Shown here piece after piece: positions 1 through 11,423 of a stretch of 64,000 nt of DNA. Origin of the DNA: Tethya wilhelma (lineage: Eukaryota > Porifera > Demospongiae > Tethyida > Tethyidae). The stretch's first letter is position 1, and each line of letters opens with the position of its first letter. Under the pieces are notes generated by a model, which was given only the letters and a program-made list of their open reading frames with translations, was not told the origin of the DNA and did not search any database. Both the position numbers and the translations under genes were made by a program. The DNA lies in contig CAXIPT010000001.1 in NCBI GenBank assembly GCA_964030475.1, positions 1,021,682 to 1,085,681 on the forward strand, written 5' to 3'.

Positions 1-1
1 G

Positions 2-163
2 GATTGTCCCAATGGTGACTGTTGTACGTTCAACTCTCCTCCTTGGTTCTCTGTTGATCTTGGTAACACTACTACTGATGATATTGAAGTCCGTATCTGT
101 GGCGATCAAGACACTGCTGATGAAGATGTTTCGATTGCTCTACTTGAGCTCTATATCCAGTGA
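2..163 (+). CDS. 3' end of an unidentified gene (Cys-rich C-terminal module)
   Basis: The first 53 codons read in frame from the window edge to a TGA at 161-163. The peptide has a Cys-Cys pair, then PPWFSV, TTDDIEVRICGDQ and a closing LLELYIQ. I know this pattern as a C-terminal module of large extracellular sponge and cnidarian proteins: a Trp-Phe strand, then an acidic 'IEVRICxDQxTxDEDV' strand, then a hydrophobic terminal strand. The rest of the gene lies off the left edge, so neither its function nor its domain order can be stated. The overlapping frame that begins with ATG at base 12 is a low-complexity shadow. The family comparison is from memory. Confidence 0.55.
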   Translation, partial: DCPNGDCCTFNSPPWFSVDLGNTTTDDIEVRICGDQDTADEDVSIALLELYIQ

Positions 164-412
164 TTCAAGCATGCAGCATGTTTGCATGATGCAATAAATA
201 GATTACAAATTACAATAGATTAGTATGTTTAAGCTAAAATATTAAAATTTGTCCCTTAACAGTATGATGAATTGTACAGTATTACTACAAAATGTGGTGT
301 TCTGCAACTTTATATACTATAGAGTACGTATACTTACTTTCGGCCATTTAAAATTAAATGTGAATTTTTTTTCTACACTAAGTTTTGTAGGTATCAATAA
401 ATTTGGTTTTTA

Positions 413-705
413 CCGTATAGCCAGAAATATTGATGGGGATTTTAATTTGACGGTTTGACAGTCAAAGTCCAAATCGTCAAATTTAAGTTCACAAAAAAGT
501 TTTAAGTTAATTATTAATTATTCAATGATGTAATAGCAGGCAGCACGGCACGCCCACCAATATAATAGCACTTCAATGCTTTAAATTCACCGTATATGAA
601 TGTATTATGCGCACATGCAAATCGTCAAATTTAAATATTTTTTAATTTACGTTCTGCAGAGCAAACAGTCAAATTTTTTGATGGTCAATATTTCCGGCTA
701 TACGG
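413..705. mobile_element. MITE, CCGTATAGC family, copy 1
   Basis: An inverted-repeat element of about 293 bp. The left end CCGTATAGCCAGAAATATTG pairs with the right end CAATATTTCCGGCTATACGG, and both ends are flanked by TA, consistent with a TA target-site duplication. There is no coding capacity. Related copies lie at 3710-3917 and 42073-42197, with a degenerate one near 46853-47017. TA duplication suggests mobilisation by a Tc1/mariner-like or similar transposase (inference). Confidence 0.75.
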
Positions 706-863
706 TATTATAAAAAATTATTACTATATATGCATTTGTACAGTGTACGAATGCACACGGACACTAACAGGACTGCTAAAGTCAGCTAGCTATTAAGAGC
801 AGTGCAAGCAATTATACAGTCAGATAGTAGGATCAATGTGTCTTAACTAAAGCTAGTACATAA

Positions 864-1977
864 TAAGTAATCTATTGTCGGACACAACCTATATTCGGAC
901 ACCATTTTTAGCCTATACAGTATAAGCATGATGTTTTGTATTCCTATCATAAAATAATACTACTCTTCCTTAACAACATACCTCAGTGGAATTGAATCAG
1001 TGGAGACGATGTCCTTTGTAGTTATGGCTCAAAATACAGAGGTGTCCAAAACCTCTCTATTCAGACATTTACCTCCATTTTCGGACAGTGGCTTTCATTT
1101 CACTTAAAAAAGGCTTGTTGACACAAAGAGTGTATTTTCACATAGCAGTACTCTTCTACTTTCTACACTATAAAACTTAACTTTTGCAAGTGAACTATCA
1201 TGAAGTAAGAATCGTTTACATCACCATAGGTCATGACCTCCATTATCGGACACATTCTCAAATAAGTACACATGCTTTTTTAGCTGTTTAGTGAATAGGG
1301 AAGAAACTGCAGGAAACCAAGTAGAATTATGATCTTATTCATTTCCTTTCATCACATCGATGGTAGGATGTAGATTGTTTTACCATGTAAATTTAAATCT
1401 ATGTACACATGTACAGTTAATATACTATTGCTGTATTCTATAGACTATGATCTAAAGATATACAATCTTAGGTTTAATATTTATTTACCCCCATGAGATG
1501 AAACAAAATGAATAAAAACTGGGTACTTTTACATTTAGGACCAGTGATACCTTTCCCTCTTCACTACATAGCTAAAGGGCATACTTTGTTATTGGAGAAC
1601 GTGTCCGATAATGGAGGTCATGACCTATGATGATGTAAACGATTCTTACTTCATGATAGTTCACTTGAAAAAGTTAAGTTTTATAGTGTAGAAAGTAGAA
1701 GAGTACTGCTATGTGATAATATACTCTTTGTGTCCACAAGCCTTTTTTAAGTGAAATGAAAGCCACTGTCCGAAAATGGAGATAAATGTCCGAATGGAGA
1801 GGTTTTGGACACCACTGAGCCATAGCTACGAAGGACATTGTCTCCACTGATTCAATTCCAGGTATGTTGTTAAGGAAGAGTAGTACTATTATATGATAGG
1901 AATGCAAATTGTCATGCTTATCATATAGGCTAAAAATGGTGTCCGAATATAGGTTGTGTCTGACAATAGATTACTTA
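864..1977. mobile_element. Foldback element with ~390-bp inverted arms
   Basis: The left arm (864 to about 1260) reappears as an imperfect reverse complement at about 1600-1977. Matching blocks include the outer ends (TAAGTAATCTATTGTC with GACAATAGATTACTTA), the segment carrying ATATTCGGACACC, and the inner ends ATTATCGGACAC and GTGTCCGATAATGG. About 340 bp of unrelated AT-rich sequence separates the arms. The motif CGGACA recurs within each arm. No transposase frame is present, so it is a non-autonomous foldback element. The arms differ at scattered positions and by small indels, so it is not a fresh insertion. I see no gene in the spacer from 164 to 2136. Confidence 0.8.
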
Positions 1978-2136
1978 CTCTATGAGTAGAAAAATTAACT
2001 AATATTAAGATGTAATCGTGTGCCAACATCTAGCAGTACTGCCTAATATAAGGCTAGATAGCTACAGACTCTCCTTCTCATTGCATGCAACTGCAAATTT
2101 CGCAATTGTACATGTTTTCGTAGTAAGATGTATATA

Positions 2137-2328
2137 TCAGAGACCGGTAAGTCTCAGTATTAATAATATCGGACATATTTGACATTCAACCCAATGGCAT
2201 TCCAACCAAAGATTAGGTAACAGATTGTATGACGATGTACTACCAGATGTAGAGCTAACCTTAACAGAGGCACTGTCCGTTGACCCAGACACGACTGATC
2301 TTAGAGGAGATAGAGATAACCTAGTCAG

Positions 2329-2389
<61 letters not shown>

Positions 2390-2910
2390 CGTGCGTGCGT
2401 GTGTGTGTGTGTGTGTGTAGCCAATCTAATCTAGTTTTCTCCTGTCAATATAGATCTAGCAACTACACTACTACTGATGTTTCATACAGCCTATCCTTAC
2501 AAGGTGTTGCTGGCCATCTTCTGCTGCCTCTTGTGGTTGAGAACAATAAGCACTGTGAGGAACATCTCGAGGAAGGCGTCCAGCGTGGGTCCCATCTCCT
2601 CCCCACTCGACTCCCCTCCGCTGCTCATCACCGAGAGAAGAGACCCCGTCGAGTTACTCCTACAAGGGGTAAGGTCAAAGGTTAAAGGTCACATACCTTC
2701 TTGAAGGCCACACCCCTCTTTAATTACTACTAACTCTAACCACACCTCTTTCTCCGGGAGTGAGCCTTGATGAGTTGAGGTCGTATGGTGTCATGGGAGG
2801 GGTCAAAGAGGTGGGCGAGACGCAGGAGGGTGGAGATGTCCAGCCGAGGGAGGAGGGAGTGAAGGTGATCCAGGTGGGAGGAAATGATGGAGGGCTGCAG
2901 AGAGAGAGAA

Positions 2911-2998
<88 letters not shown>

Positions 2999-3260
2999 TC
3001 GTCCCTAAGTGCCCCTGATTTATTGCGATAACAATCTTTACCAGACACAAAATGATCCTCAATACACCTTGGTCTAGCATTGTATACCGTATACTGTATA
3101 CCGTATACTGTATACTGTGCAAGAAATCCTAAATTATCCATCACTATTAGAGTGATTATTATTCAGTATAAATGTACCTTTGCATTGAGTAGTCTCACAA
3201 AGGTGGATGGCGTCATCTGATAGAGAAACAACCCTGTGAGAAAGAAAACATATGGCTGGC

Positions 3261-3319
<59 letters not shown>

Positions 3320-4551
3320 CCACCATTAGCAGCCTGACTGAGGACCTCAGCGTACTGCCTGCTGGCCAGGGAGGACTGGATGCTGCTATCAACCTCCATG
3401 CTCCCTCTCTTCACCAACAGTTGGAGGACGTCAGCTAACTTTCGATGAGACTTGGCCAACTCAAAGAGCTGCTCCTTGAGTCCACACTGGATGAGCATGT
3501 CAATGGCATCTGACTGGTTGTAGAGGAACTTGTCATTGATGAATTGACTGGATGGGGTTGGGAGAGAGCGAAGCAGAAAACATTGAAGGATCTCTTTATT
3601 TGATAAGGTAAAGGACCATTTCTAAGCTATGCCGATGTAATAGTTGAGAGGAATGCAATAGCAACTGTTACACAATCTCAGACCGGGTCCATCAAGAGGT
3701 GTACAAGTACCGTATAGCGGGAAATTTTCGTATGGTGGAAATTTTCGTATATTTTGTATGCGGTTCGAATATACGAAAATTAAAACTGCGAAAATTTAAC
3801 TTCCGCATTTACTTTATACGAGCGCGCGCCGCGTATACGAAATTTAAAACTACAAAAATTTCTTCTGGCACGTTTATATGAAATTTTGCACCAACGAAAA
3901 TTTCCCCGACTATACGGTATTGCTAATGACCTGATGAACTCAGTTCACGCTGAATTCCACTATCACTTTATTTCTAGGTGACACTTAGAGTGTTGGTATC
4001 ATCAGGCTATCAACTTTTGTGCAATGTTATTATTTCTCCGATCTCTGGTACTGCTGTGTGTGAACTTTGAACTCACGCGAACTTGTCCATGATGACGGCT
4101 CCCTCTGGCTGACCATGACACCTTAGACACTAGGAGAGAGAGAGAGAGAAGACAACAGAACACATCACATTACACACACACCTTGACCTCTCACACAAGA
4201 TTGCTCTCTATCTCTCAAACTATTCCAAACATACACACACACATACACACACACCACATCATGAAAATTGGTACGATCATAAACCATGAAGGAAGGCCTT
4301 CCTCATTTCACATTATGTTTACACATTTTGAAAGTCAGGAAAGTCTTAAAAGCTACTAGAAAGATCATTGGTTGGCTAGCTACTGTACCTCATGAATGAA
4401 GCACTTTAGCAGGACGTCCTGAACCTGTTTTGAGTTTATGAGTGCACCGTGACCCAGGTCGTCATAGACCAGTCTGTGGAGGTAGCTGACCAGCTCAGGA
4501 ACCCTCTCTGCTTCAGAGAAACTATCAATGATGTAAGAGGAGGGGCACTGC

Positions 4552-4596
<45 letters not shown>

Positions 4597-5292
4597 CAGT
4601 GGACATGGGTTTGCTGTGAGATGGTAACCAGTAGACTGTTATCATACCCGAGATAGTTCAAACAGTCTCAAGGCCTGACTGAACTGCTTCTCAGCCAACT
4701 TCCTTTCAGCAGCAACCTGTGAGCATGTGAGGGAACAAAACCACATAAAGATAGTTTTTTTTTTCTTCTTCATTTTCTTACTTATATAGTTGATGTGTGG
4801 TTATGTGTACATGTGTGTGTGCTGTGTTCACCTTATAGAGGCCACAGACATCCAGTTTGAAAGTGATTCCAAACTCTTCTGCCTTCTCGTGTGTCTTCAG
4901 CGAGAGAGCTAGGTCCAGGAAGAGCTTCTCAGGGCTGAGGATCTGTCGACACAGGTACACACTGGTACGAGTCACGATCAGACAACCACCAAGGTTAGAG
5001 GTGGGCGGGGCATCTGGATCAGATGACCAATTGTCCAAGTCATGTGACTTCCTTGTGGTTGCATAGAGTCCCACGAGGTTGCTGTAGGAGGGGATGGTGA
5101 ACTGCTGCAGGAGAGCATTGCTGTGGAGGGCAGACTCATCATCCTGGGGAGGGAGAGAGGGAGGGAAAGTGGGATTTAGAAAAAGGGTTACAAACAAAAG
5201 ATGGTCCTACGAGAGTGCTCTCCTGATAGCATCTTACCACTTCAGCTAGAGTCACAGTCGACCTCTGTCTTGACATCACTGACAGCTGGAAC

Positions 5293-5348
<56 letters not shown>

Positions 5349-8300
5349 NGAGAGAGAGAGAGAGGTGCAGTTCTTAAACCAACATAGAGTTGAAAATATT
5401 ATTTAATGCTGTATACCAGTAACTATATCAAAATGATATTAGGGAAACCTTGGAACGAGACAGCATTGTTACCACATCCAATACGGATAAAGATACATCA
5501 GTTAATGGACATGGTAGCTAGCCTCAGAGATAGGGTATATAGGCCAGGGATATATGGATACAAGCAATCCTATACTGAAACAGACACTAATTTTGATGAA
5601 TTTTGTCAAATTAGCAATAAATCAAAGTCAGTGTCCCACTAACACATCACTACTCATCACGAGACTATCCATTGGTTACGTACGGCACAAGGGTTGGTCT
5701 CATCGTCGTGACTGATGACAAAGATGACCCTCTCAGTGAGGAGGGCCCCCATGGCCCTGGGCACCAGCTGGTACGTCTCCAGAGGCTCTTGCATCAGGTC
5801 AAAGTCATAGCTGTACACCTGTGTGTGTGAGGAGGCGTGGTAGTGTGGTCATGTGACTTGAATGCCAATGAGGTCATGTGACTTCAATGACAGTGGTCAT
5901 GTGATCTCTCACCTCCATTCTGTGGTTGCGGAGGTTGAGGGCGCTGAGGCAGTGCTGGTTCTGCCACTCCTGAGTGGAGAGGTGATTCAACTCCGAGAAG
6001 ACTTGCTAGAGAGAGAGGGCAGAGAGAGAAGAAGGCGGTGGGTGACACAGTAGGTGTATCACTACATATGACATTGAACTAATGGTGTATGTGTAAGTGC
6101 AACTACTCATGGAGAACAAACACAGCTCTACTCTACCAGCCTCATTCCCAGGTTTGAGGGGAGCCTGGGAATGAGGCTACTACCACTAGCATGGCATGGA
6201 AAAAAACAAATGAACTTTTGTGTGTGCATGGTAATGGATTATCAGTGAATGAGTCAGTGTGTGCTGCATGCCCTATCACAGGTGTGTGGGTGTTCTCCCT
6301 CCACTCACAGAGAACGGTTGTATGTCAAAGCCCTCCATCCCTTCACTGGAGATGAAGCTCTTTATGACAAAGTCATCTGGGAGCACCTCAAACCCACTGG
6401 CCGTGGCGTCGGTGTAGGAGGTCCCGGCCACCTCGTGGTAGTGCTCCTCCATCAGCATCCTACGCCACTCCCCACCACGAAGACCAATCTGGACAAACAG
6501 GTTTTGAAAACAAGAACGTGAATTTCAATATTACTATGGCAGGAACGAAGTTGATTGAAACTATAGAGCATTGTTGCCTTTGCTGACTTGGCAAACAGAT
6601 ATTATGTGATCAAAAAACATATAATCATTGTGGCCACAAGAGGTTACGTGACAAGACTCGTCAGCTTGTCAGAGGCAGGAGCTATGTGGTGACTCCCATA
6701 ATTATGTATTGTGCTTGGAGCCATGACTGTGGTCAAGATGACAGTCAACAGTCAAAATTATATTTTAGTGCAAATCAATTTTTAAGCTGGAACTTAGAAT
6801 CAAAGTCGGTAAAGGCCATCACAAATGGGATAATAACGAAATTTCTTCTTACAGTCAATGCTCAAAAGAGAAACTTTAGACAATAAAGATCTTAATTGAC
6901 CACAGTCTCAGTTTCAAGTACAGAACATATGGGAATCGCTATATACCCACTAAAGGAGTGCTATCATCTCCTCTAGAAGCAAGCTGGATATCAGGAGTCA
7001 CACAACAAATTCAGAATCAAGATCGATAATTCCTGTCAGTCTTACCAGGAGGTAGGTGGAGGTGTCAGGATGGTGGGCTGTCATTAGAGTGTCCACACAC
7101 CCACTCACATAGACGGTGGCCAGGTCCACGTGGTTCTTGATGTCAAAGAAGGTCACCTCACCAACCTGAAGGGAGAAGAGAGAGACAGAGACAGAGACAG
7201 AGAGGTGTGGGTGTACTAATGTACGGTGGGAACCATAAAGGAATGAACAATGGTTTCATAAACTTTAAGGAGACAGACAGTCTGGGCGAAATTCTAACTC
7301 CAAGTTGCATCTACTTTGCACTATGAACGTTTTCACCACCTGAAGTATTGTACTAGCAGTTGCATAGTCTCTGTATGCCGGCAGTATTTATAGCTGATTC
7401 TAGAAGAGTGACACTTGTGCTAAAGGCTGAGCAGTAGTCCACACATCAGCATTAACACTCACGCTGTAGTCTGCTCAGCAATAACACTCATGATCTGGCT
7501 GGGTGATCAATGAGTTGTGTTTGTGTTCACATCAGCTGATGCAGCTGTTGCAGTTATTTCAAGATAAAAGAACGAAACAAAAAAACAAAACTTTGTATTT
7601 TAGAACTGAAACAGCCCCAGTGTTTCCCAAACACAGTCAGAGTTCAGAAAGACGCAATGACATCATCAGTTACCACATGCCGTCATTTGGTTGGTAATTA
7701 TTTTTCCACGATTGAAAGAAAAATTCCATATAAGGTAGCAACTAATAACAGAACTTAACAGCGTGTATGGTTGCGTCTGATAACTGAAACACCTAACTCA
7801 TGAAACCACAAGTCCACAGCACAAATGGACAACAATCTAATAACAAGCAACATTGAAACTGTATCTTGTGTTCATCGATCAGTAAAGTGGGTAAAACAAT
7901 GTTTATTAGCAATAAGGATATTTCTACAAACAAAAAGTGATGACAATACCACAAATAAATGTCTACAATAATCTCTTACCTCGGAGCCAGTGATACAGAT
8001 GTGCTTCCCATCCATGGTCTCCCACCACACCACACTGGTAGGGGAGGCTGGGGAGAACAGACACAGGAGAGGGGGGGGGAGTGATAACTACATAACTATA
8101 ATAGAAGTAGAACTTTCTCTTACCTATCTTCTTGCGAGGATGAATGACTGTGATGTCATTAACAGAACCAAACTTGTTTCTCAGAGCACAGTTCTAGAGA
8201 GAGAGAGGGAGAGAGAGAGCAAGAGAAACATGTCACATTCAGTGACTCTCCACACACACTCACTCACCAACATCAGCCCCAGTANCACTGGGGGAGTGAT

Positions 8301-9071
8301 AACTACATAACTATAATAGAAGTAGAACTTTCTCTTACCTATCTTCTTGCGAGGATGAATGACTGTGATGTCATTAACAGAACCAAACTTGTTTCTCAGA
8401 GCACAGTTCTAGAGAGAGAGAGGGAGAGAGAGAGCAAGAGAAACATGTCACATTCAGTGACTCTCCACACACACTCACTCACCAACATCAGCCCCAGTAT
8501 TGGTACAAGGTAGAGAGACCCATCCAGGCATGCACAGATGAGCCACTCCCCCAGTGGGTCAAGAACCACTCCCAGAATGTGCCTCTGTCGACTCTCAAAC
8601 CACTTGAGCTGTTTCACCACAGGCCTGTTCTCCCCCAGGGTCACCTTGGTCACTATATAACCTGATGGCACAATGAAGACACATAAATTATACACAGAGA
8701 GTCAATCCACGTGTACTGTATGCTGTAAACTATGCCACTTACCATTGTTACACACTAGCACTAGTATAGTGTGGTCTGTGCACTCTTTCCAGCAGCACAG
8801 TTCAATGCCAATGGAGGAGGAAGAGTCTGTAGTGTATGAAATTTGGATAGTAAGTCAGTGTGTGTGTGCATGGTGTGTGTTTATGCTGTCAGAACGGTTT
8901 AACCGTCAGAACTTGACTTTTTTCATGATAGTTGTATGCTTGCAGAAGCTTTTTAGCTAGTATCTTACCAAAAGTGTTGATTGGCTTCTCACCTCCAGCC
9001 GTGGGAGAGCTCTCCTCCACTTCAAACAGCTTCACACACTCGAAAATCCTCTCCCGCTCTTGAGTGGCCAT
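2137..9071 (-). CDS. Large unrecognised protein, probable beta-propeller + alpha-solenoid
   Basis: A many-exon gene read on the minus strand from ATG at 9071. Exons that join in frame lie near 9071-8969, 8826-8743, 8661-8483, 8408-8339, 8047-7980, 7166-7047, 6489-6310, 6006-5914, 5820-5685, 5293-5240, 5144-4833, 4720-4650, 4549-4390, 4130-4080, 3550-3320, 3231-3180, 2890-2775 and 2660-2505. A last exon at 2327-2137 is less certain. The N-terminal half has WD-like strands (GVVLDPLGEWLICACLDGSL; SVVWWETMDGKHICITGSE; VGEVTFFDI). The C-terminal half is helical and Leu-rich, as in clathrin/HPS/VPS-type solenoids. No membrane segment was seen. I could not name the family; a trafficking coat or tether subunit is only a guess. 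Start codons of this gene and of uL23m are 63 bp apart. Confidence 0.7.
2329..2419. repeat. (TG)n microsatellite
   Basis: About 90 bp of TG/CG-interrupted dinucleotide repeat. On the minus strand it is a CA tract ending in an AG that may serve as acceptor for the last exon of the unknown gene. Confidence 0.9.
2900..2996. repeat. (GA)n microsatellite forming a minus-strand pyrimidine tract
   Basis: About 97 bp of GA repeat with a few GAAA interruptions. Read on the minus strand it is a (CT)n tract running directly into TGCAG and the next exon of the unknown gene, so it is that intron's polypyrimidine tract. Confidence 0.9.
3264..3317. repeat. (GA)n microsatellite
   Basis: A 54-bp GA tract in an intron of the unknown minus-strand gene, immediately after the donor of the exon at about 3550-3320. 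Confidence 0.9.
3710..3917. mobile_element. MITE, CCGTATAGC family, copy 2
   Basis: About 208 bp. Left end CCGTATAGCGGGAAATTTTCG and right end CGAAAATTTCCCCGACTATACGG are near-perfect inverted repeats flanked by TA. The interior is rich in CGAAAATTT words on both strands, so the whole element could fold. It sits in an intron of the unknown gene. Confidence 0.85.
4554..4594. repeat. (TG)n microsatellite
   Basis: About 41 bp of uninterrupted TG repeat. On the minus strand it is a CA tract ending in TGTGCAG directly before an exon of the unknown gene. Confidence 0.9.
5295..5364. repeat. (GA)n microsatellite containing an assembly n
   Basis: About 70 bp of GA repeat with an undetermined base at 5349, most simply an unresolved repeat length. 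On the minus strand the tract leads into CACAG and the next exon of the unknown gene. Confidence 0.9.
6138..6178. repeat. Perfect 15-bp hairpin
   Basis: AGCCTCATTCCCAGG and CCTGGGAATGAGGCT form a perfect 15-bp stem with an 11-base loop, in an intron of the unknown gene. The word AGCCTCATTCCCA occurs again at about 24415 in an exostosin-2 intron, so it may be the end of an interspersed element. Confidence 0.7.
8075..8499. repeat. Direct 210-bp duplication joined by n (likely assembly artefact)
   Basis: Bases about 8075-8284 repeat, apparently without change, at about 8290-8499 (offset 215), and the first copy ends at an n at 8285. The unit holds one 70-bp exon of the unknown minus-strand gene (8408-8339 and again 8193-8124) and a truncated piece of the preceding exon. 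Identity plus the n at the junction point to two contigs whose overlapping ends were not merged. Only one copy of the exon should be counted in a gene model. Confidence 0.85.
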
Positions 9072-9134
9072 TTCTCCCTAATTTTCTATGGTTTGAAGGT
9101 CAAAGGTCAAAAGGTCAACCACGTGCACCCAAAG
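9072..9134. promoter_or_regulatory. 63-bp divergent intergenic region
   Basis: Only 63 bp separate the start codon of the unknown gene (minus, 9071) from that of uL23m (plus, 9135). Promoter elements for each gene must therefore lie in this interval or inside the partner's transcribed region. It contains the tandem words AAGGTCAAAGGTCAAAAGGTCA, an AGGTCA half-site array of the kind bound by nuclear receptors. Function is inferred. Confidence 0.5.
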
Positions 9135-9885
9135 ATGTCTCTTAGGTTCAAAAAAGCTCTCCAGTTTGCCCAGGCGTGCGCTAGAGGCAAACCACTGTAT
9201 CCCAAAGAGAGGATTTACCTGTGTAACTGGTATGTGAAGCTTGTCAGACCGGGGAAACCCATTCCTGAGGATCAGGTTCAGTGTCATGTCCCCTTGAAGT
9301 GAGTGAACCCCTGTCAATTAACTTCTGAACAGCTTGAGCTATGATTATTACCTTGTTTTATTTTCTTAGGATGACAAAATTTGATATTCGGAACTATTTT
9401 GAGAAGATCTACAATGTCAAAGTGGCTAAAGTCCACACGAGAATACAGCTAGGTATGAGATCTACTCCTGTAGCTAGACCATTGAGCCTAGACCCACCTC
9501 CACCCTATGCACGCTTATAATGAGACAGAGATGAGAGTCTAGGCTTGCTAGACTAAATTATAACCTGATGGTGCACTGTAGAAGACTAAAAGTATTTACG
9601 TGCCCAGTAATGTGACTACGTAGTAGTCGATTCCAAGTGTTCATGTTCTCTATTCATAAACTCACACACGTATTATTTCAGGAAAGACCAAAATACTAAT
9701 GCCTTCAAAGAGGAGAAAGAAAGCTCCAGATGTGAAGGTGGCCTACATCACCCTGGTAGGTGGTGTCCCATACCATCTATACTTGATATGAGTAGACTCT
9801 TTGTTGCTAGGTAAATCAGACGTTCAGTTTTCCTGACCTGTTTGGCAAGTTTGACAGAGACAAGATGCTGAGAGGAGAGAAATGA
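9135..9885 (+). CDS. MRPL23: Mitochondrial large ribosomal subunit protein uL23m
   Basis: Four exons (9135-9298, 9370-9452, 9682-9755, 9811-9885) encode 131 residues, with GT-AG junctions that preserve frame. The protein matches the animal uL23m pattern: a basic N-terminus, then VKLVRPGKPIPEDQVQC, MTKFDIRNYFEKIYNVKVA, then KVAYITLVNQTFSFPDLF. The human counterpart has RPGVAQPEDTVQF, DLRNYLEGIYNVPVA and FTFPDLF at the same places. In the mitoribosome uL23m lies at the nascent-chain exit. The protein stops soon after FPDLF and lacks the longer C-terminal tail of the human protein. The start is the first ATG in frame with exon 2; no upstream ATG extends it. The gene is divergent from the unknown gene. 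Confidence 0.9.
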
Positions 9886-11047
9886 GAATCAGATCAGTCG
9901 CTATCAGCAAGCCTAAACAGTAAACACTCACCATGCAATGAAAAACATCCATTGTCCTGTCCTGTACATTGTGTCATGCATAGTTGAACAGTAATTGTAT
10001 TTTTTCAAGATGCATGCATGCACTGGGTTGCTAAAATAGCACACTTGGATGATCAGTTTACCAGCAATAATGGTGCATGACCCTGACTAGCTGTGCACTT
10101 TTTATGCATGCTCANAGAGGCAAACCACTGTATCCCAAAGAGAGGATTTACCTGTGTAACTGGTATGTGAAGCTTGTCAGACCGGGGAAACCCATTCCTG
10201 AGGATCAGGTTCAGTGTCATGTCCCCTTGAAGTGAGTGAACCCCTGTCAATTAACTTCTGAACAGCTTGAGCTATGATTATTACCTTGTTTTATTTTCTT
10301 AGGATGACAAAATTTGATATTCGGAACTATTTTGAGAAGATCTACAATGTCAAAGTGGCTAAAGTCCACACGAGAATACAGCTAGGTATGAGATCTACTC
10401 CTGTAGCTAGACCATTGAGCCTAGACCCACCTCCACCCTATGCACGCTTATAATGAGACAGAGATGAGAGTCTAGGCTTGCTAGACTAAATTATAACCTG
10501 ATGGTGCACTGTAGAAGACTAAAAGTATTTACGTGCCCAGTAATGTGACTACGTAGTAGTCGATTCCAAGTGTTCATGTTCTCTATTCATAAACTCACAC
10601 ACGTATTATTTCAGGAAAGACCAAAATACTAATGCCTTCAAAGAGGAGAAAGAAAGCTCCAGATGTGAAGGTGGCCTACATCACCCTGGTAGGTGGTGTC
10701 CCATACCATCTATACTTGATATGAGTAGACTCTTTGTTGCTAGGTAAATCAGACGTTCAGTTTTCCTGACCTGTTTGGCAAGTTTGACAGAGACAAGATG
10801 CTGAGAGGAGAGAAATGAGAATCAGATCAGTCGCTATCAGCAAGCCTAAACAGTAAACACTCACCATGCAATGAAAAACATCCATTGTCCTGTCCTGTAC
10901 ATTGTGTCATGCATAGTTGAACAGTAATTGTATTTTTTCAAGATGCATGCATGCACTGGGTTGCTAAAATAGCACACTTGGATGATCAGTTTACCAGCAA
11001 TAATGGTGCATGACCCTGACTAGCTGTGCACTTTTTATGCATGCTCA
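9183..11047. repeat. Exact 932-bp direct duplication joined by n (likely assembly artefact)
   Basis: Bases 9183-10114 reappear at 10116-11047 (offset 933), with a single n at 10115. I saw no differences between the copies, introns and downstream spacer included. The second copy begins inside exon 1 of uL23m, where no natural boundary exists. Together with the n, this is the signature of unmerged contig ends rather than a biological duplication. Confidence 0.88.
10116..10818 (+). pseudogene. Headless second copy of uL23m (assembly duplicate)
   Basis: It contains the last 116 bp of exon 1 and all of exons 2-4 (10303-10385, 10615-10688, 10744-10818), identical to the real gene. It lacks the first 48 bases of the coding sequence and any promoter. 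It should not be annotated as a paralogue. Confidence 0.8.
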
Positions 11048-11384
11048 TCCTATAGATCCAAGTATAACTAGTATACGTGTATACTATGGGTGTTTTATTT
11101 TGTGCTTGGCTATAAAATTACGCACACACACACACATCATGTGCTCCCCCTAAAATGGTCGGGATGTCTAAGGAACAGTTGAGAACAACACAGAATCGCT
11201 CTATGATACATCTCATGGAAGTATTGTCATGGAGTTCGTGTTGTCTCTGAATTCTCATCTTGTTTGGTGTTGAACAATTATAGTCATTTTGAGAGGAAAT
11301 GAAACAACACATGTACAAATATCAATACTAGAACTGAAACACATTAGATGAAGTCTTACAGTCGGGAGAGATTGTGGGAGGGCT

Positions 11385-11423
<39 letters not shown>

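Noticed and set aside
2225..2434. Plus-strand frame DDVLPDVELTLTEALSVDPD before the TG repeat
   Set aside because: It looks protein-like, but a stop lies just upstream with no acceptor, and the minus strand here can be joined in frame to the preceding exon of the unknown gene. Evidence is weak for either strand.
2736..3144. Long Leu-Ser and Arg-Glu open frames over the GA repeat
   Set aside because: They are translations of a dinucleotide microsatellite on both strands; only the short exon beside it is real.
8124..8193. A duplicated exon in the unknown gene as biological exon duplication
   Set aside because: The copies look identical, including intron, and an n marks the junction, so an assembly overlap is the simpler explanation.
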